Below, one piece after another: positions 22,355-29,530 of a stretch of 30,372 bases of DNA. Position 1 is the first letter of the stretch. Each line of letters starts with the position of its first letter. The position numbers and the translations under genes were made by a program. The notes under the pieces were generated by a model that worked only from the letters and a program-made list of their open reading frames with translations, had not been told where the DNA came from and did not search any database. The DNA is from a virus. The stretch lies in IMG/VR virus record IMGVR_UViG_3300002350_000002, positions 38,781-69,152 of that record; one strand, written 5' to 3'.

Positions 22355-22998
22355 TACAAAAAATAATTGGGTTTTCTGGAAAAAAGGGTTCTGGCAAAGA
22401 TACTATTGCTGGATTTCTTTCATTTAATTCTGTGGCTCTTTTTGGTTGTAGATCAGCCATTTATTCTTTTGCACAACCAATGAAAAAAATAGCCATTGAC
22501 TTTTTTGGCTTAAGACACAAACAAGTCTTTGGATCATTTGAAGATAAAAAAACTTTGACAAATTATTTATGGGAAGATCTTCCACACTACGAAGAAATCA
22601 AAATTGGAAAAGAAGTAGCCCCAACAGGTAAAATGACAGCTAGAGAATTTTTGCAGGAATTTGGAACTGGTATAGCCAGAAGAATGTGCAAAGACATACA
22701 TATAAATGCTTGTTTTAATGAAATAAGAAATGGTCATTGTCCATTAAATTTCATTACTGATGCAAGATTTGAAAATGAAATAGATAGCATTAAAGCAAAA
22801 GGTGGAATTGTTATAAGATTAACAAAAAGCACTGAAGATGATTACCATATAAGCGAAAATGAATTGGACAACAGTGAAAAATTTGATATTGTTTTAGACA
22901 ATCAAAAAATGACAAAAGAAGAACAAAAAGCAGAAATTTTAAAAATTCTTAAGAAATTAGATTGGATAAAGAGTGATTATAACTTACTTAAGGTCTAG
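22351..22998 (+). CDS. Deoxynucleoside monophosphate kinase
   Basis: 215 residues, GTG start overlapping the primase TGA. The N-terminus carries a P-loop G-F-S-G-K-K-G-S-G-K-D-T, and the body has the pattern of phage dNMP kinases (R-E-F-L-Q-E-F-G-T-G, then F-I-T-D-A-R-F-E-N-E-I-D-S-I, followed by V-I-R-L). T4 gp1 is the best-known relative. It would phosphorylate dNMPs recycled from degraded host DNA or made by ThyX, on the way to dNTPs. No close relation to thymidylate kinase is apparent. It overlaps the next gene by 26 bases. Confidence 0.85.
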   Translation: MIQKIIGFSGKKGSGKDTIAGFLSFNSVALFGCRSAIYSFAQPMKKIAIDFFGLRHKQVFGSFEDKKTLTNYLWEDLPHYEEIKIGKEVAPTGKMTAREFLQEFGTGIARRMCKDIHINACFNEIRNGHCPLNFITDARFENEIDSIKAKGGIVIRLTKSTEDDYHISENELDNSEKFDIVLDNQKMTKEEQKAEILKILKKLDWIKSDYNLLKV

Positions 22999-24001
22999 TT
23001 CTGTATCATCATACTCTTGGTGTCAGCACAAGTATTGGTTGACCTATAATCTTGGCTTTAAAGATGACTCCAATAAAAAGGCAGAAAAAGGTAATGTCGT
23101 ACATAAAGGTTTAGAATTGTTGGCAAATAAAAAACTTTGCCTACAAAATGGAACAATTTCGTTCTCTGATTCTGAATTAGGTATGGAGTTTATAACATCA
23201 GAAATGTCACCAGAAACAGCAATATTGGCTGGTTTCAATCATTATAAAAACAAAAGTACACATGAATGGACAGATCTTGATTTTAAAGAATGCACTAAGT
23301 GGTTGTGGGATGTTCTATTATTTAATAATGGCATGTTTTCACCACTAACTAGAAATATTGTGATGCCAGAACAGTATTTTGACATTGAAATTGATAAACC
23401 TTGGGCAAATTATGATTATTTTCTTCCAGATGGGCAAATAATTTCTGGAAAGTTGCGAATAAAAGGAACTATGGACTTAATAACAAGGGTTGATTCAAAA
23501 ACAGTAGAATATGTTGATTGGAAAACAGGAGAAAGAAAAAATTGGTCAACAGGAAAAGAGAAGGGTTATGATGATTTGTACAATGATTTTCAGCTTAGAT
23601 TGTATCATTATGCCTTAAATGAATTGTATCCAAATGAAAACATGATAATTATGACAATATTTTTTGTTAAAGCTGGTGGACCATTTTCTTTGTGTTTTCA
23701 AAAAGATGATATAAAAACAACTGAAGAAATGATAAAAAAAGAGTTTGAAAAAATTAAGAATTGCAATAGGCCATCAAGAATAATAGACTATGGAAAAGAC
23801 AAATGGAAATGCATTAGACTTTGCAGTTTCTATAAAGAAAAACATAAAGATTCCGAAAATGAATCAATATGTGATCATATGCATCAAGAGTTAATACAGC
23901 TTGGTATTAATAATGCGTATGTTAAACATGCCAAAAAAGATACCGTAAAATCTTATGGCGATGGTGGTGGTCAATCTAATAGGGAGAATCAAAATGGCTG
24001 A
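22973..24001 (+). CDS. RecB/Cas4-type Fe-S nuclease
   Basis: 342 residues, GTG start (no ATG is near; the opening S-S-S-V-S-S-Y-S-W-C is the usual N-terminus of this family). PD-(D/E)xK motifs in order: G-N-V-V-H-K-G with H44, G-T-M-D-L-I with D168, E-Y-V-D-W-K-T-G with D182 and K184, and Q-L-R-L-Y-H-Y-A-L with Q207. Four cysteines outside the core, C17 near the start and C280, C284, C300 near the end, match the layout that holds a 4Fe-4S cluster in Cas4 and AddB. It could resect DNA ends for UvsX. There is no helicase domain, and no CRISPR genes are near, so a replication or recombination role is more likely than spacer acquisition. Confidence 0.8.
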   Translation: MIITYLRSSSVSSYSWCQHKYWLTYNLGFKDDSNKKAEKGNVVHKGLELLANKKLCLQNGTISFSDSELGMEFITSEMSPETAILAGFNHYKNKSTHEWTDLDFKECTKWLWDVLLFNNGMFSPLTRNIVMPEQYFDIEIDKPWANYDYFLPDGQIISGKLRIKGTMDLITRVDSKTVEYVDWKTGERKNWSTGKEKGYDDLYNDFQLRLYHYALNELYPNENMIIMTIFFVKAGGPFSLCFQKDDIKTTEEMIKKEFEKIKNCNRPSRIIDYGKDKWKCIRLCSFYKEKHKDSENESICDHMHQELIQLGINNAYVKHAKKDTVKSYGDGGGQSNRENQNG

Positions 24002-24692
24002 TTGGAGATGGGAAGACATTGTTTTTACTAACAAAAAAGAAGAAGTTGGAACAACACCAACTCCTGCACCAGAAATTGTTAAATATGAACCTAAATACAA
24101 TGGTGAAAAGGTTCTTGTTTTTAAAAATGAATTATTGGAAAATGATTCGTTTCAAGGATTCATTACTGGAGTTGAAGCGAAAAATTTGAGAGATAAAATT
24201 CTTTCGACAGACAATATGTTTTATATTGATCGTGATATTGCAGAAAACGACAAATCTTATAAACAAGTTATACCATATTGTTTGATCAATCGTGGAGATT
24301 CAACATTTTGTTATCAAAGATCTAAAAAAGGATCTGAAAATAGATTGCATGATTTATGGTCATTGGGTGTTGGTGGACATGTTAATCCATGCGATGGACT
24401 AAATGGTGAAACTATCACTAATGCATGTAAAAGAGAAATTGAAGAAGAAGTTGAGTTTTCCAATTTGAGAAATGCACACTTTATCGGATTAATAAACGAT
24501 GACTCAAATGATGTAAGCTCTGTTCATTTTGGGGTTGTGTATAGTGTCAATCTTCAAGATCATTCAACTTTTAAAGTTAAAGAAGAAGCATTGGCAGAAG
24601 GTTCTTTTGTTAAAAAAGAAATTATTAAAGTTGAAGAAAAGAACTGGGAAAATTGGTCTAGTTTAATTGTAAAAGAATATTTAAGAAAGTAA
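23994..24692 (+). CDS. Nudix hydrolase
   Basis: 232 residues from the ATG at 23994, chosen because GGGAG lies at 23982-23986 and an upstream start at 23955 would overlap the nuclease gene more. The Nudix box is present as G-G-H-V-N ... G-E-T-I-T-N-A-C-K-R-E-I-E-E-E-V (127-153), with about ten residues instead of five between the Gly and the first Glu. Catalytic R147, E148, E151 and E152 are kept. The preceding strand-rich part (V-I-P-Y-C-L-I-N-R, F-C-Y-Q-R-S-K-K-G-S-E-N-R-L) resembles a family of predicted phosphohydrolases. Substrate (nucleotide diphosphate derivative) cannot be told. Confidence 0.85.
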   Translation: MADWRWEDIVFTNKKEEVGTTPTPAPEIVKYEPKYNGEKVLVFKNELLENDSFQGFITGVEAKNLRDKILSTDNMFYIDRDIAENDKSYKQVIPYCLINRGDSTFCYQRSKKGSENRLHDLWSLGVGGHVNPCDGLNGETITNACKREIEEEVEFSNLRNAHFIGLINDDSNDVSSVHFGVVYSVNLQDHSTFKVKEEALAEGSFVKKEIIKVEEKNWENWSSLIVKEYLRK

Positions 24693-24709
24693 AATTTTAG
24701 GAACAGCAC

Positions 24710-26623
24710 ATGAATAATTGGACAGCATTACATTGTCATTCTCACTATAGTCTTTTAGATGGTTTAACAAAGCCAGAATCTATGGCAAAAAGAGCTAAAA
24801 GTCTTGGGCACAAGTCTATAGCTCTTACTGATCATGGAACTATTTCTGGCTCTATTTCTTTTAATAAAGCATGTGTTGCAGAAGAAATAAAACCAATACT
24901 AGGTTGTGAGTTTTACATATGTAGTCAAAGTGCTTTGATTCATGATAAAACTAATTCTAAAAATTCTCACTTGTGTGTTCTTGCTAAAAATATTTCTGGC
25001 TGGTCTGAGCTTATAAAGCTATCATCTTTATCAAACAATAAAGATTATTTTTATTATAAGCCTAGACTAAGCTTGGAAGATTTTGCACCATATTCAAAAA
25101 ACTTAATAGCATTCTCTGGACACCCAGGAACACAATTGGCCAGATGCATTTTTCCAGATGAGGCATACAAGTGTGCCAGTCCAGAAGAAGCAAGAGCTTT
25201 AATTAAAGACGATTGGTTTGAAGAATCTAAAAAATTATGTTCTAAGCATCAAGACATTTTTGGCAAAGAAAACTTTTTTATTGAAATACAGCTTTTCGAT
25301 AAAGACAATCTACATTGTTCTGTAGTCCTTGCTGAATGTCTTAGAAAACTATCTAAAGAAACAGGCATTAAGGCAATAGCTACTCCTGATGCTCATTACG
25401 CTAAACAAGAGGATGCTTCTGATCAAAGAATAATCTTGTGTGCATCTATGGAAACAACTCTTTCTAAAGTAAGGTCATCTTTAGATAAACACGAAGATTT
25501 TGGATTATCTAGCTTCTTTAAATCAAATAGATATTACATTCCATCTACTGAAGAGATTTTAGCCCTTCATGAACCAGAAGAATTAAAAAACTGTTTGTTG
25601 ATTGAAGAGATGTGCGAGAATTATTCTTTAACAAAAAAATCGGTTCTTCCAAGTTTTGAATGTCCAGAAAGCAAAAATGAACACGATTATTTAAGAGAGC
25701 TTTGTAGAAACGGTTGGAAAGAAAAGTTTTCAGATTTAGAAAAAGATTCATCAAAGTTTGAAAATTATGTTGGAAGAATTAAAAATGAGCTTTCTGTTAT
25801 AGGTGATGCTGGTCTTGAAGGTTACTTTTTAATTGTTCAAGATTATTGTAATTGGGCTAGAAAACAAGGATGGTTAACAGGAAGAGGGCGTGGATCAGGT
25901 GCTGGTTGTATGGTTTCTTATTTGCTTGGAATAACTCAAGTAGATCCAATTGAGCACAATTTAGTTTTTGAGCGTTTTTATAACGCTGGAAGAAATGTTC
26001 CTGGTCATGTAAGTCTTCCTGATATAGATTGTGATTTTCCAATCACCAAAAGAGACAAGGTTATTGATTATATTAAATCAAAGTACAAAGAAGAAAATGT
26101 TTCGCAAATGATAACATATAGTAGGATGCAGGGCAGAGGTGCTTTAAAAGATGTATTGAGGGCACACGGTTTTTCCTTTGATGAAAGTAATGCTATTACA
26201 AAAAACATACCTGATGAAGCTGAAATATCTGAACAGCTTCAAGAAATGAAGGAAGATGGTGGAGAATCGTCAATCATTGGTTGGGCACTAGAAAATATTC
26301 CTTCAAAGCTTAAAGATTATTGTCAGATAGACGAACATGGTAATATAACAGGAAAATTGTCAAAAGAGTTTGCACAAGCAATTAGGCTTGAAGGAACCAA
26401 GCGTAGCCAAGGAAAACATGCTGCTGGAATTGTCATAAGCCATACTCCTTTAAAAGATATATGTCCTATGATTTACGATAAAAAGAATAAGCAAATGATT
26501 GCTGGTCTTGAAATGTCAGATCTTGAATCAATTGGTTTAGTTAAGTTTGATATTTTAGGGGTTGCAGTTTTAGATAAAATAATGGGGTGCATAAATTTAT
26601 TGAAAGGAAAAGAAAATGAGTGA
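24710..26623 (+). CDS. dnaE-N: DNA polymerase III alpha, N-terminal half (PHP and palm)
   Basis: 637 residues. Starts with a PHP domain (L-H-C-H-S-H-Y-S-L-L-D-G, then A-L-T-D-H-G), metal ligands apparently kept. The palm follows: T-G-R-G-R-G-S-G-A-G-C-M-V-S-Y, L-P-D-I-D-C-D-F with catalytic D438 and D440, and G-T-K-R-S-Q-G-K-H-A-A-G. The third catalytic Asp is D614 in G-L-V-K-F-D-I-L-G, only 23 residues before the stop. The chain therefore ends just after the palm; fingers and later domains are encoded at 27527. AGGA precedes the ATG. Its stop overlaps the next small gene by eight bases. The gene is not a truncation by mutation as far as I can see, since the rest is intact elsewhere. Confidence 0.9.
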   Translation: MNNWTALHCHSHYSLLDGLTKPESMAKRAKSLGHKSIALTDHGTISGSISFNKACVAEEIKPILGCEFYICSQSALIHDKTNSKNSHLCVLAKNISGWSELIKLSSLSNNKDYFYYKPRLSLEDFAPYSKNLIAFSGHPGTQLARCIFPDEAYKCASPEEARALIKDDWFEESKKLCSKHQDIFGKENFFIEIQLFDKDNLHCSVVLAECLRKLSKETGIKAIATPDAHYAKQEDASDQRIILCASMETTLSKVRSSLDKHEDFGLSSFFKSNRYYIPSTEEILALHEPEELKNCLLIEEMCENYSLTKKSVLPSFECPESKNEHDYLRELCRNGWKEKFSDLEKDSSKFENYVGRIKNELSVIGDAGLEGYFLIVQDYCNWARKQGWLTGRGRGSGAGCMVSYLLGITQVDPIEHNLVFERFYNAGRNVPGHVSLPDIDCDFPITKRDKVIDYIKSKYKEENVSQMITYSRMQGRGALKDVLRAHGFSFDESNAITKNIPDEAEISEQLQEMKEDGGESSIIGWALENIPSKLKDYCQIDEHGNITGKLSKEFAQAIRLEGTKRSQGKHAAGIVISHTPLKDICPMIYDKKNKQMIAGLEMSDLESIGLVKFDILGVAVLDKIMGCINLLKGKENE

Positions 26624-26885
26624 AAAAGAAGAAATTGAATTAATAGCAAAACTAGTATCTCAACAAATGGGATTGGTTCAAGCTCTATCAGAATGTCAAA
26701 ATTCAAAAAGTCAACTTTCTTTGCAATTTATAAAAATACTTAAAGCCATTGTGTTAAAAAACAACGGTGATTTTGTTATAGAAAAAGAATTTTTTGATTC
26801 TGCTGATGACAATAACTTTAAATTAGATATTACAACCGATGAAGAAGAATCCATTATTTTACAATTTACAGAGAATGAGGAATAA
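26616..26885 (+). CDS. Small acidic protein between polymerase halves
   Basis: 89 residues, not recognised. Helical N-terminal half (L-I-A-K-L-V-S-Q-Q-M-G-L-V-Q-A-L), then a short beta stretch and a strongly acidic C-terminus (T-D-E-E-E-S, E-N-E-E). It overlaps the polymerase N-half by eight bases and abuts the exonuclease gene, so the polymerase halves, this protein and the exonuclease are probably made from one message. It might help bring the halves together; that is only a guess from position. Confidence 0.65.
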   Translation: MSEKEEIELIAKLVSQQMGLVQALSECQNSKSQLSLQFIKILKAIVLKNNGDFVIEKEFFDSADDNNFKLDITTDEEESIILQFTENEE

Positions 26886-27524
26886 ATGTATAGTAATACA
26901 ATTATGGTTTTTGATTTTGAAACTGGATCTTTAGATATAAACAAGTGCGAAGTTATTCAAGTTGCAGCTATGGCAATAAATAGAAAAACTCTTGAACCAA
27001 TCAAAGACGGTATTTTTGAAACATTGATAAAGCCAAGAGATTTTAACAATCTTCAAGATGAAGCTCTTGCAATAAATAAAAAGACAAGAGAAGAATTGAA
27101 GCTTGCACCAAGCATTGATGCTGTTTGGAAAAAGCTTTCAGATTTTATTTCTATGTTTAATAACGGCAAAGGAAATATTTCTGCACCAATTCCAGCAGGG
27201 AAAAACATAAGACATTTTGACATGCCAATTTTTCAAAGGGTTTGCTCAGAGCTTGGTTATGTAGATAAAAACGGAAATCAAAATTTGTTAAATAGAAGAA
27301 ACATGTATGATCTTGATGAAATAATGATGTTGTGGTTTGATAACACTACAGTAGTTCCAAATTACAAGATGGATACACTTAGAGACTTTTTTGGATTATC
27401 TAAGGCTAATGCTCATGATGCTTTAACCGATGTTTTGCAGACTTCTGATATTATTTTGCACTTTTTAAAGTTGCACAGAAGCATTTTTCCAAAGATTAAA
27501 TTTAAAGATGCATTTAGAAAGTAA
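26886..27524 (+). CDS. DnaQ-type 3'-5' exonuclease (DEDDh)
   Basis: 212 residues. Exo I reads F-D-F-E-T-G-S-L-D (catalytic D10 and E12), exo II P-A-G-K-N-I-R-H-F-D-M-P-I-F, and exo III N-A-H-D-A-L-T-D-V-L with the His and Asp of the DEDDh class. It would supply proofreading for the split polymerase whose halves flank it, acting as a separate epsilon-like subunit. A TTTTAA-rich region and the acidic end of the previous gene precede it directly; the GAGGAA near 26877 is the ribosome site. No clamp-binding motif is obvious. Confidence 0.88.
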   Translation: MYSNTIMVFDFETGSLDINKCEVIQVAAMAINRKTLEPIKDGIFETLIKPRDFNNLQDEALAINKKTREELKLAPSIDAVWKKLSDFISMFNNGKGNISAPIPAGKNIRHFDMPIFQRVCSELGYVDKNGNQNLLNRRNMYDLDEIMMLWFDNTTVVPNYKMDTLRDFFGLSKANAHDALTDVLQTSDIILHFLKLHRSIFPKIKFKDAFRK

Positions 27525-27526
27525 TT

Positions 27527-29149
27527 ATGAAATATTATAAGTTTGAATGTGGTTGTTCTTGGCCAATAATTGAAGAATCTAAGATAGAAGGTGCTTTACC
27601 CTTAATGGAAGTTGATCCATTAAAATTGCCATATTGTCAGTCAACTTGGGATTTATTTGCCAGAGGTGACACAAAAGGCGTATTCCAGCTTGAATCAGAT
27701 CTTGGTAAACAATGGAGTAAACGACTAAGGCCAAAGAACGCAGAACATTTATCTGCCATTGGTGCATTGATTAGGCCAGGAACACTTCGTGCATTAGATG
27801 AAAACGGCATTAGTATGACCGCCCACTATTGCAAAAGAGCCAACTTTGAAGAACCAGTTGAGTCATATCATCCTGTTGTTGATGAAATTTTGAAGTCAAC
27901 ATATGGATCATTGGTGTTTCAAGAACAGGCTATGGAGTTATCTAAGTCTGTAGCTGGCTTTACCTTGCAAGAAGCTGATAAGCTAAGAAAGGCTATGGGT
28001 AAAAAGCTTGCTAGTGAAATGGCAAAATGTAAAAAATTATTTATTGAAGGTGCTAAAAAAGTTGAGGTTGTAAGCGAAAAACAGGCCGAAGAAATATTTA
28101 GTTGGATTGAACAAAGTCAAAGGTACTCATTTAATAAAAGTCATAGTTGTTGTTATGGTTTAACTGGATACGATACTGCTTATTTAAAAAGTCATTTTCC
28201 AGTTCAGTTTTATTGCAGTTGGTTATATTACGCAAAGGATAAGCTCGATTCTCAACTTGAGATAATGGATCTTGTTGAAGATGCAAGAAAATTTAACATC
28301 GATGTTTTAGCACCAGATGCTTTTAAACTAAATAAAAATTTTGCAACTGATGGTTTAAACATATGGTTTGGTATCACTGATATTAAAGGTATTGGTGAAT
28401 CACAATTCAATAAACTTAAAGCATCTATGGAAAAGAACAAAGATAAGCTAAATACTTGGGAAAATTTCGTAGTATTTTGTTCCGATGAAATACCAAGCTC
28501 TACTATAATAAAACTAATATCTGTTGGTGGATTTAAAAGATATAATTCATGTAGACAAAAACTTTTAGCAGAATATAATTCTTGGGTACAGTTAACAGAT
28601 AAAGAAAGAGAATGGATTAAAATTAATTTTACAGAATCTACTATTGCTGAATTAATATCTTCAGCAGCAAAACCAAAAAAGGAAAATGGTGGTTGCTCTA
28701 ACCAAAACAGGGTATTGTTTTTGAAGGACTTGGCCAATTTGCTTATTAATCCACCATCTCCACACATTGATCTTCCTCAATGGTTAATTTGGTCAGAAAA
28801 GGATGCTTTGGGCATTTCTTTGACTTGTAACGCAATTGATTCATGCGATACTGCACAAGCCAATACTACATGCAAAGAATTTTTAAATGGAAAAACTGGT
28901 TTTATGATTTTTGGAGTTGAAATACGAAGATGCAAAGAGGTTGTAACAAAGGCTGGTAAATCTCCAGGATCTAAAATGGCTTTTATGTCTATATCAGATT
29001 CAACTGGAAAAGTGGATGATGTAATATGTTTTCCAGACTCGTACAAAGATAGTTCGTCTTTGTTAAAAGAGGGCAATACTGTTTTAATTCATGGTGAAAA
29101 AAGCAGGGGTAGTGATTCTCTTTTAGTTAAAAAGGTTTTTCAAATTTAG
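27527..29149 (+). CDS. dnaE-C: DNA polymerase III alpha, C-terminal half (fingers to OB)
   Basis: 540 residues. After a unique opening (M-K-Y-Y-K-F-E-C-G-C-S-W-P-I) it picks up the alpha-subunit sequence where the N-half ended: G-V-F-Q-L-E-S-D-L-G, A-L-I-R-P-G-T-L, T-Y-G-S-L-V-F-Q-E-Q-A-M-E, G-F-T-L-Q-E-A-D-K-L-R-K-A-M-G-K-K and Y-S-F-N-K-S-H-S are the fingers motifs. A helix-hairpin-helix-like segment (I-K-G-I-G-E-S-Q) follows near residue 290, and residues about 450-540 form an OB-type domain (F-M-I-F-G-V-E-I, M-S-I-S-D-S-T-G-K-V-D-D-V). It must pair with the product of 24710 to make an active polymerase. I see no intein sequence at either break. Confidence 0.9.
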   Translation: MKYYKFECGCSWPIIEESKIEGALPLMEVDPLKLPYCQSTWDLFARGDTKGVFQLESDLGKQWSKRLRPKNAEHLSAIGALIRPGTLRALDENGISMTAHYCKRANFEEPVESYHPVVDEILKSTYGSLVFQEQAMELSKSVAGFTLQEADKLRKAMGKKLASEMAKCKKLFIEGAKKVEVVSEKQAEEIFSWIEQSQRYSFNKSHSCCYGLTGYDTAYLKSHFPVQFYCSWLYYAKDKLDSQLEIMDLVEDARKFNIDVLAPDAFKLNKNFATDGLNIWFGITDIKGIGESQFNKLKASMEKNKDKLNTWENFVVFCSDEIPSSTIIKLISVGGFKRYNSCRQKLLAEYNSWVQLTDKEREWIKINFTESTIAELISSAAKPKKENGGCSNQNRVLFLKDLANLLINPPSPHIDLPQWLIWSEKDALGISLTCNAIDSCDTAQANTTCKEFLNGKTGFMIFGVEIRRCKEVVTKAGKSPGSKMAFMSISDSTGKVDDVICFPDSYKDSSSLLKEGNTVLIHGEKSRGSDSLLVKKVFQI

Positions 29150-29157
29150 GAGCAGAA

Positions 29158-29529
29158 ATGAACATTTGTAGTTTTATGGGTCGTTTAACTAGAGAACCAG
29201 AATATGTACAATTACAAAATGGAAAAAATGTAATAAATTTTTCTATGGCTGTTAGAAACCCAAATACTGGCAATAAAGATAAAGCAGACACAACATTTAT
29301 TGATTGTGTAGCTTGGGAAGGAACCGCTGATTTAATAAACAAGTATTTTAAAAAAGGTTCTAGGATATTAGTACATACATCTGCAAAAACAGATAATTGG
29401 ATTGATAAAGACACCGGAAAGAATAGATATAAAATTAAATTTCTTGTACAAAAATTTTGGTATGTAGATCAAAAACAGGAAGATGCGTATTCAAACATTG
29501 AAAATGTTGACGAAGAAGAAGTAATCTAA
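29158..29529 (+). CDS. ssb: Single-stranded DNA-binding protein
   Basis: 123 residues. One OB fold with the bacterial SSB order: M-N-I-C-S-F-M-G-R-L-T-R-E-P-E (start), V-I-N-F-S-M-A-V-R-N, F-I-D-C-V-A-W-E-G-T-A-D-L-I and K-G-S-R-I-L-V-H. The tail is short and acidic (V-D-E-E-E-V-I) but lacks the usual D-D-I-P-F end, so it may recruit partners differently from host SSB. GGAG lies eight bases before the ATG. Placement right after the polymerase fits a shared replication operon. Confidence 0.9.
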   Translation: MNICSFMGRLTREPEYVQLQNGKNVINFSMAVRNPNTGNKDKADTTFIDCVAWEGTADLINKYFKKGSRILVHTSAKTDNWIDKDTGKNRYKIKFLVQKFWYVDQKQEDAYSNIENVDEEEVI

Positions 29530-29530
29530 T

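Noticed and set aside
22973-24001. Cas4 of a CRISPR system
   Set aside because: No Cas1, Cas2, effector or repeat array in the window; phage replication context fits better.
26540-27600. Split intein joining the two polymerase halves
   Set aside because: The N-half does not end in an intein N-part (no Cys1 block A after the palm), and the C-half does not start with a block F/G and H-N-C junction.
28252-28767. 171-codon open frame on the - strand
   Set aside because: Antisense of the polymerase C-half with no domain and Ser/Leu-rich low-quality composition; a shadow of the real gene.
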